DNA from: Sinobacterium norvegicum
GTDB taxonomy: Bacteria; Pseudomonadota; Gammaproteobacteria; Pseudomonadales; Sinobacteriaceae
Assembly: GCF_923077115.1 (NCBI RefSeq)
Contig: NZ_CAKLPX010000001.1
Coordinates: 62,001-126,000 of the forward strand
Direction of reading: 5' to 3'
DNA: 64,000 nt
Made by a program: the position numbers and the translations under genes. Shown here one piece after another: positions 19,469 to 28,131 of this stretch; the first letter of the stretch is position 1, and each line of letters opens with the position of its first letter. The notes below the pieces were generated by a model. It did not search any database. It was not told the DNA's origin and was given only the letters and a program-made list of their open reading frames with translations.

Positions 19469-20122
19469 TTGATAAAAGTATTGGTTGCAGATGATCATGA
19501 CTTAGTACGTAACGGTATTGTTCGTATGTTGCAAGACATCGACGATATTACCGTTGTTGCCGAGGCTAATTGTGGCGAGAGTGCCATCAGTCAGTGCCGT
19601 GAACAAGCTGTTGATGTTGTGCTGATGGATGTCCGTATGCCAGGTATTGGTGGTCTAGAGGCGACCAAGAAATTAGTCCGTTTGTCGCCGGATACCAAGG
19701 TCATTGCCGTCAGTGCCTGTGAAGATGACCCCTTTCCCTCTCGGCTACTCAAGGCCGGCGCCTCTGGCTTTGTCAGCAAGGGAGCCGATATCAGCGAAAT
19801 CATTCAGGCAATCAGAGCGGTACGCATTGGTCAGCGCTATCTCAGCCCTTCGGTTGCGCAACAGCTGGCGTTAAAATCGTTTGGTAACGATAACCTCGAC
19901 AGCCCTTTTGAGGCACTGTCAGAGCGTGAATTGCAAATCTGTATGATGATTGTCAATTGTCATAAGGTCGCCTATATCTCTGAAACCCTGCACCTCAGCC
20001 CTAAAACAGTGAATAGTTACCGCTATCGCGTGTTCGAGAAACTCGATATCAGCAGCGATGTGGAGCTGACTCTGTTAGCTATTCGTCATGGCATGGTTGA
20101 AGTGGGTGTGCAAGAAAGTTAA
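19469..20122 (+). CDS. uvrY: GacA/UvrY family response regulator
   Basis: A 217-residue NarL-type regulator. The receiver domain has the acidic pocket ADDHD (residues 7-11) and phospho-acceptor Asp54 in LMDVRMPG; the C-terminal LuxR-type helix-turn-helix includes LSERELQICMMIV and LSPKTVNSYRYRVFEKL. The start is a TTG at 19469 preceded by TTAGGGGC, giving MIKVLVADDHD as in GacA. With BarA/GacS (not in the window) it would drive Csr/Rsm small RNA expression. Synteny with uvrC and pgsA is the same as around E. coli uvrY. Confidence 0.93.
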   Translation: MIKVLVADDHDLVRNGIVRMLQDIDDITVVAEANCGESAISQCREQAVDVVLMDVRMPGIGGLEATKKLVRLSPDTKVIAVSACEDDPFPSRLLKAGASGFVSKGADISEIIQAIRAVRIGQRYLSPSVAQQLALKSFGNDNLDSPFEALSERELQICMMIVNCHKVAYISETLHLSPKTVNSYRYRVFEKLDISSDVELTLLAIRHGMVEVGVQES

Positions 20123-20217
20123 ATCGTGCAGCAGCGTGATCTTGTGTTAACACTTTTATCCCTTGGTCGGCGGTCTGCCCGCGCGTTATGATGGGCTAAT
20201 TATGATGCCAAAAAGTA

Positions 20218-22143
20218 GTGCCTGTGACTGACGATAGCCAAACTCCGACGCAAAAGAATCAACCCAAGGCCAAGCTCGGCAGCAACGAGCTTGATCAACC
20301 GTTGACCGACCCCACCGGTCATGACTTCAGCTTTGATTATAAAACCTATCTGGCAGATCTGACGCAAAAACCCGGTGTCTATCAGATGTTTGGTGCTGAT
20401 GGAGCGGTACTTTATGTTGGCAAGGCAAAGAATCTAAAGCGCCGTGTTGCCAGTTATTTTCGCGCCACCGGACTCACCACCAAGACGATGGCCTTGGTGG
20501 CTCGTATTTGCCGTGTTGAGGTCACTGTCACCGCCAGTGAAACCGAGGCCTTGTTGCTCGAGCAAAGCCTGATCAAGACCCACTTGCCGCCGTATAATAT
20601 TTTGCTTCGTGATGGCAAGACCTACCCGTATATCTTACTCAGTAAGCATGCTTCGCCACGGATTTCTTTTTACCGCGGCCAGAAAACCGGTGCCGGTGAA
20701 TATTTTGGGCCTTACCCTAACTCTGGAGCGGTGCGGGAGAGCCTGCAGTTTTTGCAGCGTACTTTTTTACTACGCCCCTGTCAGGATAGCGTCTTTAAAA
20801 ATCGCAGCCGCGCCTGTTTGCAGTATCAGATTAAGCGCTGTTCGGCGCCCTGTGTTGACCTGATCAGTGAGGCGGATTACCAGCACAGTGTCGACCAGGC
20901 CAAGCTATTTCTAAGGGGCAAGAATACCGAGTTGCTCAAGCAGTTGGCCGACGAGATGGAGGCGGCATCAACGGCGCTTGAGTTTGAGCAAGCGGCAGCA
21001 CTGCGGGATAAAATAGTGGCGTTGCGCACCATCCAAGAAAAGCAATACGTCGATGGAGAAAGTGGCGACTTGGATATTGCCGCCTGTGTGGTCAAGGGTA
21101 ATATCGCCTGTGTGCAGGTGATTTACGTCAGGGCGGGGCGGATATTAGGCAGCAAGAGTTATTTTCCTAAAATGCGATTGGTGCCGACGGCGGCGGAAGT
21201 GTTATCGGCATTCTTACCGCAATTTTATTTGGCCAGCAGTGCCCGTGAGGTGCCGAGAGAAATATTGGTGAATGCAGCCCCCGAAGACAGTGCGGTCATC
21301 GCCGCGGCACTGACACAGCAATCGGGTAGAAAGGTGGTGATCAATGACAAGGTCCGTGCCAACCGCGCCCGCTGGTTGCGCTTGGCGGCCAACACGGCGG
21401 AAACCAATGTGGCCGGGCGTATCGCCGATAAACAACACACCTACCAGCGTTTTGAGGCTGTGCAGCAGGCACTGTCACTGGCCGATATGCCAGAGCGCTT
21501 AGAGTGTTTCGATATCAGCCACAGCTCTGGTGAGTCGACAGTGGCCTCCTGCGTGGTATTCGATCAAAACGGGCCACTGAAATCCGACTACCGTATTTTT
21601 AACATCAAAGACGTCACCGCTGGCGACGATTATGCGGCCATGGAACAGGCGTTGAGTCGTCGTTTTAAGCGATTGCAGCAGGGCGAGGGTAAGATGCCCG
21701 ATGTGTTGCTTATTGACGGCGGCAAGGGGCAGTTGAACAAGGCGCAGCAGGTGATGGATGAGCTGGGTATTGATGACGTGCTGCTGGTGGGTGTGGCCAA
21801 GGGGGTGACACGTAAACCGGGTTTTGAACAGCTCTTTATTGGCCGTGAGCAACGAAACCTGGTACTGCGCTCCGATCACCTGGCTTTACTGTTGATTCAG
21901 CATGTCCGGGACGAGGCTCACCGTTTTGCTATTACTGGTCATCGTCAGCGCAGAGATAAGACGCGTAAGACCTCGACGCTGGAAACCATTGCCGGCGTGG
22001 GACCGAAAAGGCGGCGTGAACTTCTGCGCCATTTTGGCGGTCTGCAGAAAATATCCTCGGCCAGCGTCGAATCATTGGCAAAAGTAGAAGGAATTAGTGA
22101 AAAATTAGCGGCAGATATATATGCTGCACTGCATAATGAGTAA
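20218..22143 (+). CDS. uvrC: UvrC: excinuclease ABC subunit C
   Basis: A 641-residue nucleotide excision repair nuclease that makes both incisions around a UvrAB-marked lesion. It contains a GIY-YIG domain (PGVYQMFGADGAVLYVGKAK from about residue 53), Cys residues of the CxRPC...Cx-type region (ACLQYQIKRCSAPC), a UVR motif (LEFEQAAALRDKI), the RNase H-like second nuclease with ECFDISHSSGESTVAS, and C-terminal helix-hairpin-helix motifs. The N-terminus is about 38 residues longer than E. coli UvrC before the GIY-YIG domain. The GTG start at 20218 is uncertain for that reason; GTG 20224 also fits. Confidence 0.95.
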   Translation: MPVTDDSQTPTQKNQPKAKLGSNELDQPLTDPTGHDFSFDYKTYLADLTQKPGVYQMFGADGAVLYVGKAKNLKRRVASYFRATGLTTKTMALVARICRVEVTVTASETEALLLEQSLIKTHLPPYNILLRDGKTYPYILLSKHASPRISFYRGQKTGAGEYFGPYPNSGAVRESLQFLQRTFLLRPCQDSVFKNRSRACLQYQIKRCSAPCVDLISEADYQHSVDQAKLFLRGKNTELLKQLADEMEAASTALEFEQAAALRDKIVALRTIQEKQYVDGESGDLDIAACVVKGNIACVQVIYVRAGRILGSKSYFPKMRLVPTAAEVLSAFLPQFYLASSAREVPREILVNAAPEDSAVIAAALTQQSGRKVVINDKVRANRARWLRLAANTAETNVAGRIADKQHTYQRFEAVQQALSLADMPERLECFDISHSSGESTVASCVVFDQNGPLKSDYRIFNIKDVTAGDDYAAMEQALSRRFKRLQQGEGKMPDVLLIDGGKGQLNKAQQVMDELGIDDVLLVGVAKGVTRKPGFEQLFIGREQRNLVLRSDHLALLLIQHVRDEAHRFAITGHRQRRDKTRKTSTLETIAGVGPKRRRELLRHFGGLQKISSASVESLAKVEGISEKLAADIYAALHNE

Positions 22144-22222
22144 TGATTTGCTGATTATTTGTGGCATAGTAGCCGCGTAAAGTTAATTAGCTGACACCAC
22201 CTGTGAGTGACTTGGGCTGTAA

Positions 22223-22774
22223 ATGAATATACCAAATATTTTAACGTTGTTTCGCATCGCGCTGATCCCGGTTATCGCCGTTGTTTTCTATCTGCCTTGG
22301 CAGCATGCACATCTCGCCTCGGCGATCATTTTTATGGTGGCGGCTGGCACCGATTGGTTGGATGGTTATCTTGCCCGCAAACTCGATCAATCGACGCCAT
22401 TGGGGGCCTTTCTCGACCCTGTGGCAGATAAGTTAATGGTGGCCATTGCCCTGGTATTGTTAACCGAAGAACAGACCACCTTTTGGTTTACCCTGCCGGC
22501 AATGATTATTATCGGTCGTGAGATTGTTATCTCGGCGCTGCGCGAGTGGATGGCTGAGCTCGGTGAGCGGGCCAGTGTGGCGGTCAGTTATATCGGCAAG
22601 GTGAAGACAGCAATGCAGATGTTTTCGATTACCGTCTTGTTAGCTTTTGGCTCTGTCGATAACGATTTTCTTCTAGGTGTTGGTTACTGTGCACTCTATT
22701 TAGCGGCGGCGTTAACCCTGTGGTCGATGGTGCAATACCTCAAGGCGGCAATGCCGTCGTTACGTAAAAGCTAA
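22223..22774 (+). CDS. pgsA: PgsA: phosphatidylglycerophosphate synthase
   Basis: A 183-residue membrane enzyme that joins CDP-diacylglycerol and glycerol-3-phosphate, the committed step to phosphatidylglycerol and cardiolipin. The CDP-alcohol phosphotransferase motif is intact: DWLDGYLARKLDQSTPLGAF then LDPVADK. The N-terminus MNIPNILTLFRIALIPV is typical. It is downstream of uvrC and directly before the tRNA array, the same order as in E. coli. Confidence 0.96.
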   Translation: MNIPNILTLFRIALIPVIAVVFYLPWQHAHLASAIIFMVAAGTDWLDGYLARKLDQSTPLGAFLDPVADKLMVAIALVLLTEEQTTFWFTLPAMIIIGREIVISALREWMAELGERASVAVSYIGKVKTAMQMFSITVLLAFGSVDNDFLLGVGYCALYLAAALTLWSMVQYLKAAMPSLRKS

Positions 22775-22851
22775 GATCGGTTAAATAATCGGCAAGTTGC
22801 TTGCAAAGCAGCGTCATATCGTTATTTTCTTTATAAATGTTACGATGACGC

Positions 22852-22880
22852 TTGACTCTAAAGCCCCAATCACTAGAATA
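22852..22880 (+). promoter_or_regulatory. Predicted sigma-70 promoter of the tRNA array
   Basis: The -35 box TTGACT (22852-22857) is separated by exactly 17 bases from the -10 box AGAATA (22875-22880). A GC-rich stretch (CACCCCGCG) follows immediately, like the discriminators of stringently controlled stable-RNA promoters. The first tRNA-Gly begins 33 bases after the -10 box. Confidence 0.7.
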
Positions 22881-22912
22881 CACCCCGCGTTCAAGGGAAC
22901 GTATTTGTTTAG

Positions 22913-22987
22913 GCGGGAATAGCTCAGTGGTAGAGCATCACGTTGCCAACGTGAGGGTCGCGAGTTCGAATCTCGTTTCCCGCTCCA
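22913..22987 (+). tRNA. tRNA-Gly (GCC), copy 1
   Basis: A complete 75-base cloverleaf. The acceptor GCGGGAA pairs with TTCCCGC and the CCA is encoded. The anticodon stem TCACG/CGTGA encloses the loop TTGCCAA (anticodon GCC), and the T arm carries GTTCGAATC. It has the same sequence as copies 2 and 3 and corresponds to E. coli glyW by position after pgsA. Confidence 0.97.
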
Positions 22988-22993
22988 AACAAA

Positions 22994-23067
22994 GGCTCGA
23001 TGGCAGAGTGGTGATGCAGCGGATTGCAAATCCGTCAACAGCGGTTCGATTCCGCTTCGAGCCTCCA
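22994..23067 (+). tRNA. tRNA-Cys (GCA), copy 1
   Basis: A complete 74-base tRNA with acceptor GGCTCGA/TCGAGCC, encoded CCA, anticodon stem CGGAT/ATCCG around the loop TGCAA region with anticodon GCA, and T arm GGTTCGATTCC. It sits only six bases after tRNA-Gly copy 1, so the two are surely co-transcribed. Confidence 0.97.
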
Positions 23068-23137
23068 TTATTATTTCTCGATGAGAAATAGGGTGGAGGG
23101 GTCGGCAGACAGTAAAATGCAGATTTAACTATTTTGT

Positions 23138-23212
23138 GCGGGAATAGCTCAGTGGTAGAGCATCACGTTGCCAACGTGAGGGTCGCGAGTTCGAATCTCG
23201 TTTCCCGCTCCA
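23138..23212 (+). tRNA. tRNA-Gly (GCC), copy 2
   Basis: A 75-base tRNA identical in sequence to the copy at 22913, with anticodon GCC and encoded CCA. It is separated by 70 bases from tRNA-Cys copy 1; that spacer begins with a short hairpin (23073-23089). Confidence 0.97.
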
Positions 23213-23304
23213 ACTCTTTAAATCAGGTCGACGGACTTTAACCGTGGTCGGTAGACCCTAATTACGGTTCCATCTTAGGCGGCTTATTAGCTGGCTGTAT
23301 CGAT

Positions 23305-23378
23305 GGCTCGATGGCAGAGTGGTGATGCAGCGGATTGCAAATCCGTCAACAGCGGTTCGATTCCGCTTCGAGCCTCCA
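23305..23378 (+). tRNA. tRNA-Cys (GCA), copy 2
   Basis: A 74-base tRNA identical to the copy at 22994, with anticodon GCA and encoded CCA. It lies 92 bases after Gly copy 2, unlike the six-base gap in the first Gly-Cys pair. Confidence 0.97.
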
Positions 23379-23447
23379 TTATTATCTTGCAAGATATTAA
23401 TTGAGACTGTGATAAACAGCAGTATCGAATAAAAGATGAACAATTTA

Positions 23448-23522
23448 GCGGGAATAGCTCAGTGGTAGAGCATCACGTTGCCAACGTGAGGGTCGCGAGT
23501 TCGAATCTCGTTTCCCGCTCCA
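23448..23522 (+). tRNA. tRNA-Gly (GCC), copy 3
   Basis: A third identical 75-base tRNA-Gly with anticodon GCC and encoded CCA. It is the last gene of the array and is followed within ten bases by an intrinsic terminator. Confidence 0.97.
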
Positions 23523-23530
23523 AATTCTAA

Positions 23531-23558
23531 AAAACCAGCCTAGTGCTGGTTTTTTTTT
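23531..23558 (+). terminator. Rho-independent terminator of the tRNA array
   Basis: The stem AACCAGC / GCTGGTT with loop CTAGT is followed by a run of nine or more T residues. It begins eight bases after the last tRNA and closes the array. Confidence 0.9.
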
Positions 23559-23629
23559 GCCTGACATAAAGGGATTGGCGCCATCGCGTTAGGCCGGAGC
23601 AGCCCGGCCTGACAGGTGGTCGCATCGGA

Positions 23630-25792
23630 CTAGGCCGACGAAGAAGAAGCGCCGAGGAAGGTGGCAATGGCCCAGGCAAAGAGGCTGTAAAACCACTGTT
23701 TGATCGCCACTATCCAGGGGTGATTGTTTCTCAGTTCATGGTCTTGATTGGCTTTGTCGATCAGGTAGGCATGAATATCATTAACCTCTTCCTTGCTCAG
23801 CTGCTCCCCAAAGCGGGGCATGCCCATGGTGGCAAAGGCGCCGCCGTGGACTATTTGCTCAAAGAACTGATGAGTCGACGGCTGCATGCGACGCAGATCG
23901 GGCAAGCTGCCGCCGCTGATGGCGCCGACGCCGTGGCAGTAACTGCAGTTGTTGGAGAACAGCACACTGCCGCGTTTGAGTTGGCCGGCACTGGCATCGG
24001 TACGGGGTGGTGGCACGGGAATGGACTCCGCCTTGGCTATGGGTGGCAGTTGGTGTTGGCCACCGAGCTTATAGGTTAGGAAGCGGCTCTTCTTCGGCCC
24101 CTGTGGCGGCTTGACGCCGGACATCAGGCCGAAGGCACCGCCACCACCGGCGGCGACGGTAATATATTGCTCGCCATCAATTTGATAGCTGATCGGCGCG
24201 GCGAGGATTGGGGATTGGGTCTCTGCCTGCCACAAGGTGTTACCGGTGGTGGCATCGTAGGCTACCAGGCGTCGGTCGCCGTTGCCCTGAAAGACGATAT
24301 TGCCTGCGGTCGACAGCACGCCGCCGTTCCACGGCGTTGGCAGATCGATTTGCCAGGCGGCCTGTTGCTTCTCGACATCCCAGGCCAGCAAGTGCCCGCT
24401 GGCGATGCGCTTGGATATTTCGCGGTGTAGCAATTCATCCCCAGGTGGCGCATCGTCGCGGTCGATACCCTGATTACGTTGGCCGGGCCTAGGAGTAAAT
24501 GACTTGGGGTTACTGTAGACGAAGGTCGCCTCCATCTTTGGGATGTACATCAATCGGTGTTCTGGGTTGTAGGCCATTGGCTGCCAGTTGTGAGCGCCGC
24601 CACTGGAGGGCTTGACTGCGGCGCTACCCTCAGCGTAATCCTGACCAGGGTTTTCGACGGGGCGACCATTATCGTCATAGTGGCTGGCCCAGGTCACCTC
24701 AGCAAAGGGTTCGGCGGAGAGATACTCGCCGGTGATGCGGTCGATAATCATGAAGAAGCCACTTTTCGGTGCTTGCATCAGCACCTTGCGCTCCTCGCCC
24801 TGCCATTCAATGTCGGCTAATACCATGTGTTGGGTGGCGGTATAATCCCAGCTTTCGGCGGGGACGACCTGATAGTGCCAGACGTATTCGCCGGAGTCGG
24901 GTCTGACTGCCACAATAGAGCTGAGGAATAAATTATCGCCGCCACCGGGGCTGCGCAGTCGACGGTTCCACGGTGAGCCGTTACCGACACCGATATAGAC
25001 CAGGTCGAGTTCGGCATCGTAGGCCATATGATCCCAAGCCGTACCGCCACCACCGAGCTGCCACCACTCGCCATTCCAGGTCTCTGCGGCCATCGCCATG
25101 GCGGCGTTTTCGAAACCGAGCTCTGGGTTGCCAGGCACGGTATAGAAGCGCCAGGCCTGCTTGCCGCTGTCGGCATCATAGGCGGTGATATAACCGCGCA
25201 CGCCGTACTCGGCGCCGCCGTTACCGATTAGTACCTTACCCTTAACCACCCGTGGCGCGCCGGTAATGGTATAGGGCTTGCCCTGGTCGACGGTGACAGT
25301 CTGCCAGCGCTCCTCGCCAGTGGCGGCATCGATGGCGATCAGGCGGCCATCGAGGCTGCCGATATAGACCTTGCCATCCCAGACGGCGACGCCGCGGTTA
25401 ACCACGTCACAGCAAGCCTTGATGGCCATTTCCTTTGGTACCTTTGGGTCGTATTGCCACAGTAGCTCACCGCTCTTGGCGTCGAGGGCGTAGACCATGC
25501 TCCAGGTACCACTGAGGTACATCACGCCATCGACCACAATCGGTGTGGCTTCTAAGGCGCGGTTGGTGATGTCATCGAAGGACCAGACCAGGGCTAAGTC
25601 ATCAATGCTGTCGGCGTTGATCTGTGTCAGCGGGCTATGGCGCTGTTCGGCATAGTCACGGCCATGTAATAGCCAGTTGTTTTGATCAGTATCGGCACTC
25701 TCAGCCCGCTGCTGGTCAATATTACCGGCGGCAAAGCTGGCTAGGGTAATGGCGCCGAGTAGTAGCCCGGCGCTAAGTTTCAATAGCTGCAT
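23630..25792 (-). CDS. PQQ-dependent quinohaemoprotein alcohol dehydrogenase
   Basis: A 720-residue periplasmic oxidoreductase with a signal peptide (MQLLKLSAGLLLGAITLASF). The eight-bladed PQQ propeller occupies about residues 35-570, with the vicinal disulfide Cys127-Cys128 (KACCDVVNRG) that stacks on PQQ and the WDYTATQHM segment carrying a likely catalytic Asp. A cytochrome c domain follows, with CSYCH at 616-620 and a likely axial Met in FATMGMPRF. It would oxidise an alcohol and pass electrons through haem c to the respiratory chain. A hydrophobic C-terminal segment (about 693-713) may anchor it to the membrane, which is uncommon for soluble type II enzymes. It is the last gene of a three-gene run with the two genes upstream; the substrate is unknown. 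Confidence 0.92.
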   Translation of the reverse strand: MQLLKLSAGLLLGAITLASFAAGNIDQQRAESADTDQNNWLLHGRDYAEQRHSPLTQINADSIDDLALVWSFDDITNRALEATPIVVDGVMYLSGTWSMVYALDAKSGELLWQYDPKVPKEMAIKACCDVVNRGVAVWDGKVYIGSLDGRLIAIDAATGEERWQTVTVDQGKPYTITGAPRVVKGKVLIGNGGAEYGVRGYITAYDADSGKQAWRFYTVPGNPELGFENAAMAMAAETWNGEWWQLGGGGTAWDHMAYDAELDLVYIGVGNGSPWNRRLRSPGGGDNLFLSSIVAVRPDSGEYVWHYQVVPAESWDYTATQHMVLADIEWQGEERKVLMQAPKSGFFMIIDRITGEYLSAEPFAEVTWASHYDDNGRPVENPGQDYAEGSAAVKPSSGGAHNWQPMAYNPEHRLMYIPKMEATFVYSNPKSFTPRPGQRNQGIDRDDAPPGDELLHREISKRIASGHLLAWDVEKQQAAWQIDLPTPWNGGVLSTAGNIVFQGNGDRRLVAYDATTGNTLWQAETQSPILAAPISYQIDGEQYITVAAGGGGAFGLMSGVKPPQGPKKSRFLTYKLGGQHQLPPIAKAESIPVPPPRTDASAGQLKRGSVLFSNNCSYCHGVGAISGGSLPDLRRMQPSTHQFFEQIVHGGAFATMGMPRFGEQLSKEEVNDIHAYLIDKANQDHELRNNHPWIVAIKQWFYSLFAWAIATFLGASSSSA

Positions 25793-25803
25793 GACGGCTC
25801 CGG

Positions 25804-26727
25804 TTATTGTTGTGACTGTGTCGATTGGCTGATGACGGTTGTCTGATACTTTGCCAGGTGACCGAGTACGAGACGGCTGACTTCGTCTGGCTGTTCCGGC
25901 AAGATGGCGTGGCCTGCGGTGTCGAGTTCAACAACGGTGACACGCTCAGGGTGTAGACGTTTTAACTTCGCCGCTCCCTCGGCGGCGGCGGCGTCAAAGC
26001 GTGGTTGTAGGATGAGAATGGAGGCGCTGCCACCATCGATCCACTGTTCAGCTGGTGTGGTTGCGGTGGCGTTACCCTGGGCCAGGCCTGCCTTGGGATA
26101 CCAGCCGCGAATCCAGTAGTCGACCGGTGGATTCATCGGGGCGAAAAAGGCCAGTTCTAAGGCTTCGATACGGCTGCTGTCGGGAACCACGTTGAGTAGA
26201 ATTTTGAAGATGGCATTGCGGGTTTCTGGCGGCGGCGCATCGTCACCGGCGGCCAGCAAGACTAATGATTTTGCCTGTTGTGGGTAGCGGCTGGCAAAGG
26301 CGCGGGCGACGCGGTTGCCGTAGGCGTGGCCGATCAAGGTCATCGGCTGTGTCAGTTGCTCTTGTTCGAGAATGACGGCCAAATCATCGGCATAGTCAAA
26401 CAGCGTCGCCTGCAGTGATGGCAGCTCCGAGCCATCGATGCCTCTGGCCTGCATAATCAGTGTGCGGTAGCCGGCCTTGTTTAAGTCGCCGACGAGTTCG
26501 TTGAAATCGGAGCCGGAGCGGGCGTAGCTGGCCTGCAGAATAACCGTCCCAGCACGGTCGTCACCGCTGACAAAATACTGCAGTTGAAAACCATTGTGGT
26601 CGGCGTATCGAGCCTCGCCAATCGTCGCTCGGGCGGGGTTGTCTTGCAGTGCATAGATGATAAGACCGGTGAAGACGGCAATTAGAATCGCCAGTGACAG
26701 GAGTATTTTTTTCAGCATGGTAATCAC
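25804..26727 (-). CDS. Alpha/beta-hydrolase fold protein with a non-serine nucleophile elbow
   Basis: A 307-residue protein with an N-terminal membrane anchor (residues about 6-27) and an alpha/beta-hydrolase fold facing the periplasm. The elbow that normally reads GxSxG is GHAYGN here, with Ala (codon GCC) in the nucleophile place; a His in ELDTAGHAILPEQP occupies the triad-His position. It may therefore be a non-hydrolytic member (for example a lyase-like or binding protein) or use another residue. The start overlaps the M28-like gene by four bases, and the dehydrogenase follows eleven bases later, so the three gene products probably act together. Confidence 0.85.
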   Translation of the reverse strand: MITMLKKILLSLAILIAVFTGLIIYALQDNPARATIGEARYADHNGFQLQYFVSGDDRAGTVILQASYARSGSDFNELVGDLNKAGYRTLIMQARGIDGSELPSLQATLFDYADDLAVILEQEQLTQPMTLIGHAYGNRVARAFASRYPQQAKSLVLLAAGDDAPPPETRNAIFKILLNVVPDSSRIEALELAFFAPMNPPVDYWIRGWYPKAGLAQGNATATTPAEQWIDGGSASILILQPRFDAAAAEGAAKLKRLHPERVTVVELDTAGHAILPEQPDEVSRLVLGHLAKYQTTVISQSTQSQQ

Positions 26728-28022
26728 TTTGTTGTAGAGGGTAAGAGTGGCGATTGATTCAGTTGCTGGATCAGCTTTTCAGCGGCGTGGCCATAGGGGG
26801 CTAACAGTTCGGTTGAGGTGACTTTGGGGGTGTCGCCGGGGCTGTGAAAAAATCGATGACTGCCAACAAAGCCGCTGGCCTTGTAACCGAGATTAATGAT
26901 GGAGCCAAGTTCGGAGTGGCCGCGGTTTAACTGGCTGGCCGGAAGAATATCGAGGTCGGGCACGTCGGCAAAGCTCTGCTGAGTAAGGGCCATCACAGCG
27001 CTGTCGGCGTAGAGGTGGTTGTATTGATGGACGGTGTTCAGCGGCGTCAGCTGGTCACCGTCTTGCTGCCACTGGCGGGCACCGATGGAGGCGCCGAGGT
27101 GAAGCCACAGTGAAACCTGCTCAGCTGGTGGCGCCAGGGCAAGGCTGTGTTCTGTGCCCATAAAGTCCAGTTCATGGCCGCTGTTGGCAATAAATAACCA
27201 GTTAATATGCTGGGGCTGCTGGCTGGCGTAGCGCGCCATGCCCAGCCACAGAGCGACACCGCTGCCGCGCTCGCCGGCGGTTTGAAACCAGCCGCTGGTA
27301 GGCGTTGAAATAACGGCCCAGGGGGCGTCGGCTATGGGTGTTGCCGGGTAGCGACCAATGACATTGTAGGCGGTGGTGGCGCGGCGGCTGCCGGTGCTGA
27401 TCAGCTCAACCGTTGTTTTTGCAGCGATGGCCTGTTCGATGGTGGTGGCATCAGCCAGCGCGGTAATCACCGTTGGTATGGCTGTCGGTGTTTGTCGGCT
27501 CTCAGCGTTGGCATTGGTGGCGTATATTTCACCGGAGGGATGGTCGGGGCTGATAATCAGGGCCAGGGCGCCTTTTTCTGCCGCGGCCTTGGCGAGCTCC
27601 GCCGGTTGCAGGCGGTACCATTGGCCAGCTTGCTGTGGCGAAAGATAGGCAATATGGCCGTTTAAATCATCGTCACTCATCGGCACTATGGTGGCGGACA
27701 GTTTGCCCCTGGTCGGTTGCGGGAACCAGTGCGGGAAGACGGCAATGTGTTGCTTGCCAATAGTCAGTTGCTGTTGCTCGGGAAAAAACTGCTGCAGTGC
27801 GAAGGGTTGCTGCTGCACGGCAAAGCCTGCGTCTGTCAGCGAGTCGGCCAGCCACTGGCTGGTGTCTATATCCTGCTGACTGCCGGTACGGTGTTCGCCG
27901 AGGCCGGCAAAGTGTTCGACATCGCGATACAGTGCTTCACCGTCAAGTGGTGTATCGGCGACGCTGATGTTGCTGGAAATCATCAAGCCAATCAGGCCGA
28001 AGTAAAACGCTCTGTCAATCAT
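26724..28022 (-). CDS. M28-family-like metallopeptidase, exported
   Basis: A 432-residue protein with a signal peptide (MIDRAFYFGLIGLMISSNISVA). The order of segments fits M28 peptidases: an N-terminal lid, an inserted PA-like domain (about 95-200), then the zinc domain with NSGHELDFMGTEH and the C-terminal FVGSHRFFHSPGDTP. In classical M28 enzymes a His-x-Asp precedes the GHE motif. Here the corresponding stretch reads VISTPTSGWFQTAGERGSG with no obvious HxD, so zinc binding may be incomplete. It is the first gene of the run with the hydrolase and the PQQ dehydrogenase and lies 109 bases downstream of the AraC regulator. Confidence 0.78.
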   Translation of the reverse strand: MIDRAFYFGLIGLMISSNISVADTPLDGEALYRDVEHFAGLGEHRTGSQQDIDTSQWLADSLTDAGFAVQQQPFALQQFFPEQQQLTIGKQHIAVFPHWFPQPTRGKLSATIVPMSDDDLNGHIAYLSPQQAGQWYRLQPAELAKAAAEKGALALIISPDHPSGEIYATNANAESRQTPTAIPTVITALADATTIEQAIAAKTTVELISTGSRRATTAYNVIGRYPATPIADAPWAVISTPTSGWFQTAGERGSGVALWLGMARYASQQPQHINWLFIANSGHELDFMGTEHSLALAPPAEQVSLWLHLGASIGARQWQQDGDQLTPLNTVHQYNHLYADSAVMALTQQSFADVPDLDILPASQLNRGHSELGSIINLGYKASGFVGSHRFFHSPGDTPKVTSTELLAPYGHAAEKLIQQLNQSPLLPSTTK

Positions 28023-28131
28023 AACCGCCCCAAGAGAAATCTTATTGTTTTAATCTGTGAGGTTAACATAGCCTGTTTTAAGCAACTTAAACCAGCGCAT
28101 GTGAAGGCGATTAAAGATTAAGACCCTTTGT

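Noticed and set aside
22814-23443. Open frames running through the tRNA array on both strands
   Set aside because: They read across intact tRNA genes, so they are artefacts of the repeated tRNA sequence.
22913-23522. Regularly spaced identical units that look like a repeat array
   Set aside because: The repeats are complete tRNA-Gly and tRNA-Cys genes with encoded CCA, not CRISPR repeats.
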